Positions 17,307 through 26,353 of a DNA stretch of 64,000 nucleotides are shown piece after piece. The stretch comes from Myxococcales bacterium (GTDB lineage: Bacteria > Myxococcota_A > Polyangia > Polyangiales > JADJMO01): contig JADJMO010000016.1 of assembly GCA_016709545.1 (NCBI GenBank), forward strand, positions 124,001 to 188,000, given 5' to 3'. Each line of letters begins with the position of its first letter. Positions within the stretch are counted from its first letter, which is position 1. Under the pieces are notes generated by a model that made no database searches, was not told the origin of the DNA, and saw only the letters and a program-made list of their open reading frames with translations. The position numbers and the translations under genes were made by a program.

Positions 17307-19441
17307 CCGTCGAGGAGCTCTCCGCCACGGCGACCGAGAAGGCGTTCGACGAAGGGGATCCGGAGTCTCGCCGCCGGATCGTGCATGGGCTCGGCGCGCG
17401 CGCTGGCGCCCGCGAGGCTGCGCTCACGGTGCTCCCCAAGGCCCTCGGCGACGGAGACTGGCGGGTGCGCAAGGAGGCGGTGCAGCTCGCGCTCTCGCTC
17501 GGCTCCGACCCGATCGTCGTGCCGTTGCTGGTCGGCCTCCTGCGCGCGCCGAGCGAGCAGGTGGCCCTGCGCAACGCCGCGGTGGAGGCGTTGATCGGGC
17601 TCGGCTCCGCGGCGATCGAGCCGGTCGAGAACGCCCTGCTCGACAGCGGCACGCTCGCGCTCGACGCCGACAGTCGCAAGCTCGCGCTCGAGGTGCTCGC
17701 CGGCCTGCGCGCGTCGCGCTCACTCCCGGTCGTGTTGCCCCGGCTCCAGGATCCCGACGCCAACGTGCGTGCGGTGGCCGCGGAAGCGGTCGGCCTGATC
17801 GGAGGGGAGGGGGCGGTGCCGGCGCTCCGCGTGTTGCTCGCGAGCCCCGACCGCTACCTGCGCCTCATCGCGCTCGAGGGTCTCAACCGCATGCGCGTCG
17901 AGGTCGAGTTCGCCGCCGTTGCGCCCCTGGTCTCCGACCGCATCCTGCGCGCCGCGGCCCTCGCGGCCCTCGGTCGCACGGGCGACGCGGCGGCCGTCCC
18001 GCTGCTCGCCCAGGGCGTCGCCGAGGTGTCGCGTCACCTCTCCGAGACCGCGCTCATCGGCCTCGCGGATCTCGTCCGCGCCGTGCCAGCGGCCCGCGCC
18101 GACGCCGCGCGGGCGCTCCGGGCGCTGCCGCCCGATCTCCGCTCCCGCGTCATCGGCGCCGCGGGCAGCGAGGAGCCGTCGGTGCGGCGCGCGGGCCTCC
18201 TCGCGCTCGGTCTGCTCGGGGACGGCGCCGCCCTCGAGCGCATGGTCGACGCGCTCGCCGTCGAGGACTCCGCCGACGACGCGGAGGCGGCGCTCGCCGA
18301 GATGCTCGAGCCCCCGGTTCCTCTGCTGGTGGAGGCGATCCGGCACGGCGGCGGCGCCGCGCGCACCTCCGCCCAGCGCGCGGCGGTCGTGCGTCTCCTG
18401 CCGCGCCTCGCGCCCGCCGGCGACAGCGGCGTGATGGCGGCGCTGCGCGAGGCCCTCCGCGACCACGACGGCGAGGTCTCGGCGGCCGCCGCGGCGGCGT
18501 TCGCGGTCGCGCTCGGTGGCGGCGCGGTGCCCGAGCCCGCCGACGTGCACGCCCTCCTGCGCGTCGCCTCTCCCCGCGATCCGGGCGTGGCCCTCGAGGC
18601 GCGTGCGGCCGCGGTGGCGCTGCAGTCGCTGCGCACGCTGGCCCGCATCCACCCCGACGTGGTCCGCTCGCACCTCTCCCACGTCGACGTCGCCGACGAC
18701 GAGGCGGCCGTCGTGTCCTCGTTGCTCGCGGTCGCAGGAGACCGTAGCCACGTGGCCTGGCTCTCGCGGGCCGCGGGCTCGGCCTCGGCGCGCACCCGGC
18801 GGGCGGCGGTCGAGGCCCTGGGGGCCATCGGCGGCGAGAGCGCGGTGTCGGCGCTCGCGCTGGCGCTCGCCGACGAGTCGAGCGACGTCGTGCTCGCCGC
18901 GGTGCGGGCGCTCGGTCGGGTCCGCGACGAGGCCGGCGCGTTCGCCGGCGCGGCGCCGCTGCGGGCGCTGGTCACGGCGGCCGCCGAGGTCGAGATCGCC
19001 GTCCGGGCCGCGGCGATCCGGGCGCTCGGGGCGACCCACGACCCGGGCGCGGTCGACGTGTTGCGCCCGCTGCTGGAGGGCGATTCGGCGCGTGCACCGC
19101 TCATCTGCGCCGCGATCGAGGCGCTGTCGGAGCTCGGCTCCGCCGACGTCGGAGAGCTGGCAGCCTCGGTGCTGGGTCACGCTTCGCCGGCCGTGGTCCA
19201 CGCCGCGATGGACGTGCTCGAGCTGCTCGTCGACGGCGAGCCCGCCGAGGGACGTCGCGTCGCGCAGTGGCTCGCGCCCACCCTCGCGCACGGGACCCAC
19301 GACGTCCGGCGCCGGGCGATCGAGGTGCTCGCCCGCATCGGCGGTCCGGCGCGGACGGCGCTCGAGGCGCGCCGCTCGGAAGAGGACGATCCCGCGCTGC
19401 GTGAGCTGCTCGAGCGCACGCTCGCCGAGAACGGTCCATGA
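17303..19441 (+). CDS. HEAT-repeat protein of the Che operon
   Basis: A 712-residue all-helical protein built almost entirely of HEAT/PBS-lyase-like repeats, for example ALGDGDWRVRKEAVQLALSL, LQDPDANVRAVAAEAVGLIG and LADESSDVVLAAVRALGRV. There is no signal peptide, membrane helix or catalytic motif. It is translationally coupled at both ends (GTGA from cheW, ATGA into cheR). Family knowledge: HEAT solenoids are protein-binding scaffolds, and at least one Myxococcus xanthus Che cluster (Che7) is reported to include a HEAT protein. Inference: it receives or transmits the signal of this system. Confidence 0.85.
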   Translation: MTVEELSATATEKAFDEGDPESRRRIVHGLGARAGAREAALTVLPKALGDGDWRVRKEAVQLALSLGSDPIVVPLLVGLLRAPSEQVALRNAAVEALIGLGSAAIEPVENALLDSGTLALDADSRKLALEVLAGLRASRSLPVVLPRLQDPDANVRAVAAEAVGLIGGEGAVPALRVLLASPDRYLRLIALEGLNRMRVEVEFAAVAPLVSDRILRAAALAALGRTGDAAAVPLLAQGVAEVSRHLSETALIGLADLVRAVPAARADAARALRALPPDLRSRVIGAAGSEEPSVRRAGLLALGLLGDGAALERMVDALAVEDSADDAEAALAEMLEPPVPLLVEAIRHGGGAARTSAQRAAVVRLLPRLAPAGDSGVMAALREALRDHDGEVSAAAAAAFAVALGGGAVPEPADVHALLRVASPRDPGVALEARAAAVALQSLRTLARIHPDVVRSHLSHVDVADDEAAVVSSLLAVAGDRSHVAWLSRAAGSASARTRRAAVEALGAIGGESAVSALALALADESSDVVLAAVRALGRVRDEAGAFAGAAPLRALVTAAAEVEIAVRAAAIRALGATHDPGAVDVLRPLLEGDSARAPLICAAIEALSELGSADVGELAASVLGHASPAVVHAAMDVLELLVDGEPAEGRRVAQWLAPTLAHGTHDVRRRAIEVLARIGGPARTALEARRSEEDDPALRELLERTLAENGP

Positions 19442-20313
19442 ACCCGATGCCGGAGCCTTCGCTCAGCGTCGAGGACTACCGGGCACTGCGGGACATCGTC
19501 GCGACGACGGCGGGCCTCGATCTGCCCACCGAGCAGCGCACCTCCGTGCAGCGACGCCTGCGCGACCGCCTCACCCTGCTCGGCATCGAGAGCTTCACCG
19601 AGTACGTACGCATGCTCCGGTACGACCCCGCGGGCCGCGTCGAGCTCGAGGAGGCCGTCGACGCGCTCACGACCAACGAGACCTACTTCCAGCGCGAGGC
19701 CTACCAGCTGCGCGCGTTCCGCGACGAGGGGCTCCCCCTGCTCGCCGAGCAGGCCCAAGGGCGCCGTCGGCTCTCGGTCTGGAGTGCAGGGTGCTCGACT
19801 GGCGAGGAGGTCTACACCCTCGCGATCCTGTTGCTCGAGGCGGCGTCCGAGCCAAGCTCGCCCCTGCACGGGTTCGACCTGCGCGTCTTCGGCAGCGACA
19901 TCAGCAAGCGCTGCCTCGCCCACGCCCGCCGCGCGGTCTACGGCACCTCGGCCTTCCGGGCGACCCCCCCGGAGTTCCGCAAGAAGTGGTTCGTCGAGCG
20001 GCCCGACGGGGCCCTCGTCAACGAGAGAGTCCGGCAAATCTGCCAGTTCGGGCACCTGAACCTGCTGGATGCGAGCCGGGCCGTGGTGGTCGGCCGAGTC
20101 GATGTCGTCTTCTGTCGAAACGTGCTCATCTATCTCGGGACCCATGCTCGTCGTCGAGTCATCGATCTCTTCCACGAGCGGCTCTATCCTGGAGGTCTCC
20201 TCCTCCTCGGCCACTCCGAGTCCTTGCTGAACGTGTCCACCGCCTTCGAGCTCCTCCACCTCCGCGAAGACCTCGTCTACCGCCGCCCGCGTGGCAGGGA
20301 GGCGTTGTCGTGA
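19438..20313 (+). CDS. cheR: CheR glutamate methyltransferase
   Basis: A 291-residue SAM-dependent methyltransferase of the CheR family, which methylates receptor glutamates for adaptation. An N-terminal helical domain (LSVEDYRALRDIVATTAGLD) is followed by the family block TTNETYFQRE, the SAM motif SVWSAGCSTGEEVYTLAIL and the CRNVLIYL block. There is no TPR extension. The ATG overlaps the HEAT stop (ATGA), and its TGA overlaps the GTG of cheB. Confidence 0.93.
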   Translation: MNPMPEPSLSVEDYRALRDIVATTAGLDLPTEQRTSVQRRLRDRLTLLGIESFTEYVRMLRYDPAGRVELEEAVDALTTNETYFQREAYQLRAFRDEGLPLLAEQAQGRRRLSVWSAGCSTGEEVYTLAILLLEAASEPSSPLHGFDLRVFGSDISKRCLAHARRAVYGTSAFRATPPEFRKKWFVERPDGALVNERVRQICQFGHLNLLDASRAVVVGRVDVVFCRNVLIYLGTHARRRVIDLFHERLYPGGLLLLGHSESLLNVSTAFELLHLREDLVYRRPRGREALS

Positions 20314-21425
20314 GCCTCCGCCCTGCCGAGCGCAAGCTGCGGCTGATGGTGGTCGACGACAGCGCGTACAACCGGCGCAACATCTCCGAGATCTTCGCGG
20401 GCGCCGAGGAGGTCGAGGTCGTCGGTCGCGCCGGCGACGGCGAAGAGGCGCTGCGCCTCGCCCTCCAGCTCAAGCCCGACGTCATCACGCTCGACCTCGA
20501 GATGCCCCGCATGGACGGCTTCACGTTCCTGCGCATCCTGATGTCGCGGCAGCCCACGCCGGTGATCGTCGTCTCGTCGTACGCGCAGAAAGAGAACGTG
20601 TTCAAGGCGCTCGAGCTCGGCGCCCTGGATTTCGTGGCCAAGCCCGACCGCACCATCGGCCCCGAGAGCACCGAGGTCCGCCAGCAGATCCTCGACAAGG
20701 TGCTCCTCGTGCGGAGCCTCCGTCCCGCCGCCGTCGAGGGCATCACGCGGCCCACCCTCGGTCGTCGCTTCTCGAGCGGCGCCCCGAACACCAAGGACGC
20801 CGACGGCAGCGGCGGCTTCCCGGTCGTCTCGGCGCGCGGCAGCATCACGGGCATCGCGCCCAAGCACCTCGTCGTGATCGGGTGCTCCACGGGCGGTCCT
20901 TCCGCGCTGCTCGAGGTGGTCGGGCGTCTGCCGCAGAACAGCGTCGCCGCGTTCGCCATCGCGCAGCACATGCCCGACAAGTTCACGCGCACGTTCGCGG
21001 AGCGGCTCGGGCGGCGCGGCACGATCCGCGTCGCCGAGGCCCAGGACGGCGACCTCTTGCTCGCCTCGAGCGGCTTCGTGTGTCCCGGCCGCCAGTGCAT
21101 GGAGGTCTTCGCGCAAGGAAACGAGTTCCGCTTGCGCGTGGGCGCCGCCTCGCCGTCCGACCGCTACGTGCCGAGCGCCGACCGCCTGTTCAAGAGCGCC
21201 GCCGCGGTCGCCGGCTCGCGGGTCATCGGCGTGATCATGACCGGCATGGGCGACGACGGCACCGAGGGCGCCAAGGCGATCCGCGCCGCGGGTGGCACCA
21301 TCATCGCCGAGTCGCAGGAGACGGCCGTGGTCTACGGCATGCCCGGCGCCGCCGTACGCGCGGGGGTCGTGCAAGAGGTGCTGCCGCTGTCGGGCATCGC
21401 CGAGCGGCTCGCCAAGCTCTCCTAG
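20310..21425 (+). CDS. cheB: CheB methylesterase response regulator
   Basis: A 371-residue protein starting at GTG. The N-terminal receiver has its phospho-acceptor at Asp62 (ITLDLEMPRMDG). The C-terminal methylesterase domain has a catalytic triad of Ser193 (GCSTGGP), His220 (AQHMPDKF) and the Asp in MGDDGTEG (about 316). It removes methyl groups from receptors and can deamidate glutamine. It is the last gene of the operon. Its stop is immediately adjacent to the stop of a convergent kinase gene. Confidence 0.94.
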   Translation: MSLRPAERKLRLMVVDDSAYNRRNISEIFAGAEEVEVVGRAGDGEEALRLALQLKPDVITLDLEMPRMDGFTFLRILMSRQPTPVIVVSSYAQKENVFKALELGALDFVAKPDRTIGPESTEVRQQILDKVLLVRSLRPAAVEGITRPTLGRRFSSGAPNTKDADGSGGFPVVSARGSITGIAPKHLVVIGCSTGGPSALLEVVGRLPQNSVAAFAIAQHMPDKFTRTFAERLGRRGTIRVAEAQDGDLLLASSGFVCPGRQCMEVFAQGNEFRLRVGAASPSDRYVPSADRLFKSAAAVAGSRVIGVIMTGMGDDGTEGAKAIRAAGGTIIAESQETAVVYGMPGAAVRAGVVQEVLPLSGIAERLAKLS

Positions 21426-23138
21426 CTACGCGACGGTGGCCCCCCGCGACGTCGGGGCCGAGACGGGCTCTGCCGAGGCAGGCGCTTCCTGCGTGGCCTC
21501 CGCGAGTTCGCGTTCGAGCTCGTGGAACGCCGGCACCGCGGCGCGGTCGGCGATGCGCGCGAGCTCGACCTGCACCTCCTCCATCGTGGGCCGCTTCTCG
21601 GCCGACTTCTCGAGGCAGCGCATCAGGAGGCGCACGAGCGCAGGTGGCGACTCGCCCTTGAGGGTCGCGGGCCGCGAGAACACGTGGGCGCGCATCCAGC
21701 CGGCCACGTTGCGCGCCTCGTAGGGCAGGTGCCCGGCGACGCAGCGATAGACGACGAGCCCGAGGGCGTAGACGTCGGCGCGGCCGTCGATGTCCTCGCT
21801 CTCGACGATCTGCTCGGGAGCCAGATACTCCGGGGTCCCGATGATGATCCCCGGCCGGGTGAGCCCGGTGGACGCGGTCTCGTGGACGAGCGAAGCGCCG
21901 AAGTCGAGGAGCTTCACGCCGGGTTCACGGGTGGTCAGCATCACGTTCTCTGGCTTGACGTCGCGGTGCACGACGCCCGCCGCGTGCGCGGCAGCGAGGC
22001 CCGAGGCCATGACCTCGCCGAGCCGCACCGCGACGCGCCAGTCGAGGTGGCCCATGCGGGCCAGCCGCTGCGCGAGGGACTGCCCCTCGACCAGCTCGAG
22101 GATCTGGAAGAGCCGGCCGTCCGGCGAGACATCGACGTGGAGGACGCGCACGATCGCCGGGTGCTGCACGCTCGCGGCGGCCTGCGCCTCGCGCAAGAAG
22201 CGGCGGAACGCGTCGAGCTCGCTCGCGTCGACCGCCTGCACGAGCTTGATCGCGACGTCACGACCGGTCTGGCGATCGCGGCCCCGATACACGACGCCCA
22301 TCCCGCCGAAGCCGATCGCCTCGACGATTTCAACTCGATCCGCGACGACCGCGCCGGCGCGCAGCATCGGTGCCTCGGTCGCGTTGGAGAGCCGCTCGAG
22401 GGCCACGCCGAGCTCGGCCGAACGCTCCTTCACCTTGACCGCCAGGTCCGCGTTGAGGCGGTCGATCTCCTCGGCGCGGGCGACGATCTCGCGCACCTGG
22501 GCGTCGACCTTGGTCTGCAGATCCTGGCGGGCGCGCTCGAGCGCGAGGCGCGCGCGGGTCTCGCGGACGGCGCTCGCGTGGAGGGCGCGCGCGGTGCCCC
22601 AGGCCACGAGGCCGACGCCGATCACGGTGAGCGCGCTGACGTCCCGTGAGACGACGACCGGCCGAGCGAGGATGGAGCCGAGCACGCTCGCGACCGCGCC
22701 AGCGTCGACGGCGGTCCGGACCGAGAGGCGTGGGCGGAGCAGGGTGGCGGTCCCGAGCAGCGACAGCATGAAGCCGACGAGCGCGCCGTTGTGGGTCTGG
22801 GCGTTGATCGCCATGGCCGCGCCCACCGCGCCGTAGAGGACCACGGTCGCCTCGCCGAGCCACCGCGGGGGGCGCGTCCAGGCGAGCACACCGATCACCA
22901 GGGCCGCCGGCAGGGCCGTCGCGTGGATCCGACCGAGGCCGGCGATCCACGCGGCCTCGCCCGGGCTCGTCGGGCGTCGCGCGGTCAAGAGCACGCCGAT
23001 GTGCAAGAGGAGGAGTACGGGCGCGAGGTAGCGCGTGACGGTGACGTCGTGCGCGTGGCGAGTCGCGTCGAGATCCGTGCGCTCTTCCTCGGTCAGAGGG
23101 TCCGAGGCGCCCCCCAGACGGCGCCATGGCGAGGACAC
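21426..23138 (-). CDS. membrane-anchored Ser/Thr protein kinase
   Basis: A 570-residue kinase starting at GTG. The first ~190 residues form about six membrane helices, followed by a coiled coil (VREIVARAEEIDRLNADLAV). A Hanks-type kinase domain starts near residue 270 with GFGGMGVVYRG, the VAIK lysine, HRDVKPEN, DFGAS and the APE-type LAPEQ. The tail is acidic and Pro-rich. An N-terminal multi-helix module is the reverse of the usual one-helix C-terminal anchor and probably senses a membrane signal. TATACT sits 6 nt upstream of the GTG. Confidence 0.88.
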   Translation of the reverse strand: MSSPWRRLGGASDPLTEEERTDLDATRHAHDVTVTRYLAPVLLLLHIGVLLTARRPTSPGEAAWIAGLGRIHATALPAALVIGVLAWTRPPRWLGEATVVLYGAVGAAMAINAQTHNGALVGFMLSLLGTATLLRPRLSVRTAVDAGAVASVLGSILARPVVVSRDVSALTVIGVGLVAWGTARALHASAVRETRARLALERARQDLQTKVDAQVREIVARAEEIDRLNADLAVKVKERSAELGVALERLSNATEAPMLRAGAVVADRVEIVEAIGFGGMGVVYRGRDRQTGRDVAIKLVQAVDASELDAFRRFLREAQAAASVQHPAIVRVLHVDVSPDGRLFQILELVEGQSLAQRLARMGHLDWRVAVRLGEVMASGLAAAHAAGVVHRDVKPENVMLTTREPGVKLLDFGASLVHETASTGLTRPGIIIGTPEYLAPEQIVESEDIDGRADVYALGLVVYRCVAGHLPYEARNVAGWMRAHVFSRPATLKGESPPALVRLLMRCLEKSAEKRPTMEEVQVELARIADRAAVPAFHELERELAEATQEAPASAEPVSAPTSRGATVA

Positions 23139-23144
23139 GAGGGA

Positions 23145-23150
23145 AGTATA
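23145..23150 (-). promoter_or_regulatory. -10 hexamer TATACT, leaderless-type
   Basis: On the minus strand TATACT is followed by 6 nt and then the GTG start at 23138. It matches the consensus at five of six positions and is the best -10 in the set. Confidence 0.5.
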
Positions 23151-23184
23151 CCCGGTGGCGTGCCCCGGACTCTAGCCAGACCGG

Positions 23185-23493
23185 TCAAATGGCCTCGGCA
23201 CCATCTGCGTCCCCGGCCGCATCCACGAGAGAATCGGCGGTCCCGTCGTCGGCCGTGGCGGAGTCGAGCCCCGTATCGACGGGGAATCCTGCATCGCATT
23301 GTATGCCGGTGCAGCTCGCGTTCCCGCCCTCCTCACAGTGGCACGTGTTGCAGTCGTCCTTGTACGACTGGCCGATCGGGACCTTGCCGCCCCACGGAGT
23401 GGTGCAATGGGTCGGCGCAGGCTCCCCGCGCGTGGTGGACGAGGAACAGGCTGCGAGCAACAGCGCCCCCCACAGCCGGACGAGCTTGTTCAC
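23185..23493 (-). CDS. pacifastin-like Cys-rich lipoprotein
   Basis: A 102-residue lipoprotein starting at GTG with lipobox LLLAAC (Cys16). The mature part holds a Cys pattern (C-N-x-C-x-C-x2-G-x4-C-T-x3-C) that fits the pacifastin protease-inhibitor signature; the visible motif is CNTCHCEEGGNASCTGIQC. The first Cys is 17 residues before the CNxC rather than 9-12. The tail is Asp/Ala-rich. Family knowledge: pacifastins are small serine-protease inhibitors best known from arthropods. Function as an inhibitor here is inference. TACACT lies 6 nt before the start codon. Confidence 0.6.
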   Translation of the reverse strand: MNKLVRLWGALLLAACSSSTTRGEPAPTHCTTPWGGKVPIGQSYKDDCNTCHCEEGGNASCTGIQCDAGFPVDTGLDSATADDGTADSLVDAAGDADGAEAI

Positions 23494-23499
23494 GCACAG

Positions 23500-23505
23500 A
23501 GTGTA
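23500..23505 (-). promoter_or_regulatory. -10 hexamer TACACT, leaderless-type
   Basis: Minus-strand TACACT, 6 nt before the GTG at 23493, with the same geometry as the kinase gene downstream. Confidence 0.45.
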
Positions 23506-23524
23506 GCGCCGAGCACAGCAGGGG

Positions 23525-23992
23525 TCAGGCGCGGATGCGCCAGTGGCCGACGAACGAGCGGCCGACGTCGTCGCACGTGGGGTCGCACACGATGACCTCG
23601 GGCCGTGCGTTCTTGCAGTAGACGAGGACGTTCTGCCGGAACACGCGGCCGAACGCGATGGCCTCCTCGCGATCCATGCCGTGCACCACCCACGCGGGCT
23701 CACGCCAGATGCTGTCCGGGTCCTCCTCGTAGCCGACGCACGCCTCCACGCGGTAACAGCCGAGCACGAGCATGTCGCGGAGCACCGAGTGGCGCGCGTC
23801 GTTCACCTTGCGCGGCAGCAGCATCGAGCGCGGGTTGTAGGCGGTGAGCACGGCGAACGTGCGCGTGAGGACGTCGGGCATCGCGCTCGGGTCGTTGGCG
23901 GTGTCGCCGTCGAGGGAGGCGCGCACGATGCCGTTCGGGGACGGCAGGTCGAAGATCGTGCCGAGATAGGAGCGGAGGAGTCCCTGGTCCAT
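23525..23992 (-). CDS. DUF3293 family protein
   Basis: A 155-residue cytoplasmic protein matching the pattern of DUF3293: an N-terminal YLGTIFDLPSPNG strand, VLTAYNPRSM, and then EPAWVVHGMDREEAIAFGRVF and FRQNVLVYC. The function of the family is not known. It starts at ATG 23992 with TAGCGT 8 nt upstream, and is divergent from lemA. Confidence 0.7.
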   Translation of the reverse strand: MDQGLLRSYLGTIFDLPSPNGIVRASLDGDTANDPSAMPDVLTRTFAVLTAYNPRSMLLPRKVNDARHSVLRDMLVLGCYRVEACVGYEEDPDSIWREPAWVVHGMDREEAIAFGRVFRQNVLVYCKNARPEVIVCDPTCDDVGRSFVGHWRIRA

Positions 23993-24041
23993 CGCGGGCG
24001 ACGCTACCGTGGCTTTTCGGTGTCTGCCACCCGAGCGCCAC

Positions 24042-24069
24042 TTGAGACCTGGAGGGCAGGTCTTATGTT
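24042..24069 (+). promoter_or_regulatory. sigma70-like promoter of lemA
   Basis: TTGAGA (24042-24047), a 16-nt spacer and TATGTT (24064-24069) match the consensus well. A 6-bp inverted repeat (AGACCT/AGGTCT, 24045-24063) covers the spacer and could be an operator. The expected start site is about 6 nt before the ATG. Confidence 0.5.
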
Positions 24070-24081
24070 GCCCCTCGTCCC

Positions 24082-24685
24082 ATGATCCAGCGTCGATCCC
24101 TCATCCAGGTCTTGTTCCTCGCGCTGCTCGCGTTCGCGTTGCCGCTCGTCGGTTGTGCCAACTACGACGAGCTCGTCGAGAAGGACCAGAAGGCCGCGCA
24201 GAAGTGGGCCGACGTCGAGGCCACGCTGCAGCGCCGGTACGATCTGATTCCCAACCTCGTCGAGACCGTGAAGGCCTCCGCCAAGTTCGGAAGGGAGACC
24301 CTCGAGGCGGTCACCAAGGCGCGCGCCGACGCCACGGCCATCAAGATGGACGCGGCGGCCCTCACCGATCCCGACAAGATGAAGCAGTTCGTCGAGGCCC
24401 AGTCGCAGCTCAAGGGCGCGCTGTCGCGGCTGCTCGTCGCCTCGGAGAAATACCCCGATCCGAAGGCCAGCGAGGGCTTCAGGTCTGCAGGTGCAACTCG
24501 AGGGGACGGAGAACCGCATCCTCCGGGCGCGCGAGGAGTACAACAAGGCCGTCGCCGAGTACAACACGGCCCTCGGCAAGGTGCGTGGCCAGGCCATCAA
24601 CAAGGCCACGGGCCACCCGTTCAAGCCGCGCGAGTACTACAAGATGGAGACGGCTGCGGCCGCCACGCCCAAGGTGTCGTTCTAG
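24082..24685 (+). CDS. lemA: LemA family lipoprotein (frameshifted)
   Basis: A roughly 200-residue LemA-family protein. The lipobox is LPLVGC (Cys25); the family blocks are WADVEATLQRRYDLIPNLVETVKA and, after a frameshift near 24482, QLEGTENRILRAREEYNKAV. About two bases appear to be missing in the stretch coding EGFR-LQVQLEG. LemA proteins are long helical envelope proteins of unclear role, often encoded with TPM/YgcG proteins, as here. Confidence 0.85.
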
Positions 24686-24717
24686 GCGCGCGGCGCGCGC
24701 TCGATTAGGTCCCACTC

Positions 24718-25590
24718 GTGTCTCGCTCTCGCCTCGTCGCCGCGCTGTTCGCCTGGTGTGCGGCGCTCGTCGTGCTGCTGTCCGGCGCGCGGGTGGCGTC
24801 GGCCGCGGTCACGTTGCCGGCGGCGAAGGACTGGGTCACCGACCTCGCCGGCCAGCTCACCCCCGAGCAGAAGCGCGATCTCTCCGCGCGCCTGCAGGCG
24901 TTCGAGGCGGGCACGGGCGGCAAGCAGATCTTCCTCCTCATCGTGCCCTCGCTCGACGGCGAGGCCATCGAAGACCTCGCCTTCCGCGCCGCCAAGCAGT
25001 GGAAGCCCGGGCAAGAGGGCAAGGACACGGGCGTGCTGCTCGTCTCGGCGCTCGCCGAGCGGCGGTTCCGTATCGAGGTCGGCAAGGGCCTCGAGGGCGA
25101 CCTCACCGACCTCGAAGCCAACGAGCTCATCACCAAGAAGGTCGCGGCGCACACCAAGCCAAACGGCCAGAAGATCGACCCGTTCGAGGGGCGCGACGCC
25201 TGGTACCAGGCCTACGTCGCCGTCGTGCACGAGGTCGAGCTCAAGGTCGCCGGCAAGGCGTTCGGGCCCCCGGCGCTCAAGCCGCTCAAGGTCACCCCGC
25301 GGTCGCCCCAAGGGCCGCCGGGGCGCGTCGGCGGTGGCCACCTCGGTGGCGTCGTCCTCACGATGTTCCTCGTCATGCTCGCCGTCGTGATCCTCATCGC
25401 GTGGATCGCCTCGCGTGGGGGCGGCCGTGGCGGTGGTGGAGGGGGCGGCGGCTTCTACTGGACCGGCGGGGGTGGCTTCGGCGGCGGTGGGTGGGGTGGT
25501 GGTGGTGGCGGGGGCGGCAGCGATGGCGGCGGCTTCGGCGGCGGAGGCGGCGGCGACTTCGGCGGCGGCGGATCGTCGGACGACGTCTGA
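24718..25590 (+). CDS. TPM-domain (YgcG-type) membrane protein
   Basis: A 290-residue protein starting at GTG, with a signal peptide and a TPM domain at about residues 35-180: VTDLAGQLTPEQKRDLSARL, GKQIFLLIVPSL and FRIEVGKGLEGDLTD. A single membrane helix (about 217-235) and a very Gly-rich tail (SGGG-type, ending SSDDV) follow. This is the classic architecture of the family paired with LemA. TTAGGT sits 8 nt before the start codon. Confidence 0.85.
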   Translation: MSRSRLVAALFAWCAALVVLLSGARVASAAVTLPAAKDWVTDLAGQLTPEQKRDLSARLQAFEAGTGGKQIFLLIVPSLDGEAIEDLAFRAAKQWKPGQEGKDTGVLLVSALAERRFRIEVGKGLEGDLTDLEANELITKKVAAHTKPNGQKIDPFEGRDAWYQAYVAVVHEVELKVAGKAFGPPALKPLKVTPRSPQGPPGRVGGGHLGGVVLTMFLVMLAVVILIAWIASRGGGRGGGGGGGGFYWTGGGGFGGGGWGGGGGGGGSDGGGFGGGGGGDFGGGGSSDDV

Positions 25591-25591
25591 C

Positions 25592-26353
25592 GTGCAGGCC
25601 CTCGTCGCGGCGTTGGATGCGGCGTTCGGCGCCGCCGAGCTGGTGGTGCTCCACGCGGCCACGTCGGCGCTGGGTCCAATCGAAGGCGGCGTGGACGCGT
25701 TCGTCTCCGCCCTCCGCGAGGCCCGCCGAGAGCGCACGCTGGTGGTTCCCACGTTCACCATGCACCACGCCGATCCACCGAGCGGGCCCGAACCCCCGCG
25801 TGGCGCCGATCCCCGGACACCGGCGGGCATGGGTCGCTGGGTCGAGCGTCTCGTGCCGTTCCTCGACGCGCGATCGTCGCACCCGACCGAGAGCGTGGGC
25901 GCGCTCGGGCCTCACGCAGCGATCGTCATGCCCCATCCCGTCGACGAGCCGATGGGCCCGCGGTCGCCCTGGGCGCGCCTCGTCGAGCGAGACGCGCGCA
26001 TCGTGCTCCTGGGTGTCGGCCTCGAACGATGCTCGCTGCTGCACCACGCCGAGCGCATGGCCGAGGTCCCCTACCTCGACGGTTCGGCCTACCTCGTGCC
26101 GGTGGAAATGGACGGTGAGCCCTCGTGGATCGAGGTCGTCGGCAACCGCTGCAGCGAGGGTTTCCCGCGCCTCTTGCCCCGGCTCGCGCCCGAGACCGTC
26201 CGCGTCCTCGGCGCCGAGGCCCTGGTGCTGGGAGCACGAACCCTGTTCGACGTGGCACGCGCGGCCCTGCGCGAGGATCCACGAGCGCTGCTGTGCTCGT
26301 CGTGCCTCGACTGCATGGTCGCCCGGGATGACATCGCGCAGGCCCGGCGCTAG
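25592..26353 (+). CDS. AAC(3)/YokD-like acetyltransferase
   Basis: A 253-residue protein starting at GTG, 1 nt after the previous stop. It fits the aminoglycoside N3-acetyltransferase family fold: LVVLHAATSALGPIEGG, TLVVPTFTMHH, HPTESVGALGPHA, and MGPRSPWARLVERDARIVLLGVG followed by LLHHAE. The HPTxSV and SPxxxL blocks are typical. Family members acetylate aminoglycosides or other amines with acetyl-CoA. Many chromosomal homologues have other, unknown substrates, so resistance should not be assumed. Confidence 0.7.
   Translation: MQALVAALDAAFGAAELVVLHAATSALGPIEGGVDAFVSALREARRERTLVVPTFTMHHADPPSGPEPPRGADPRTPAGMGRWVERLVPFLDARSSHPTESVGALGPHAAIVMPHPVDEPMGPRSPWARLVERDARIVLLGVGLERCSLLHHAERMAEVPYLDGSAYLVPVEMDGEPSWIEVVGNRCSEGFPRLLPRLAPETVRVLGAEALVLGARTLFDVARAALREDPRALLCSSCLDCMVARDDIAQARR

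Noticed and set aside
17720..19300. A 526-residue open frame antisense to the HEAT gene
   Set aside because: The plus frame shows regular HEAT repeats. The antisense frame is Arg/Gly-rich low-complexity and has no motif.
25592..26353. Calling the AAC(3)-like gene an antibiotic-resistance gene
   Set aside because: Family motifs are visible, but chromosomal members often have other substrates, and there is no resistance context or mobile element.
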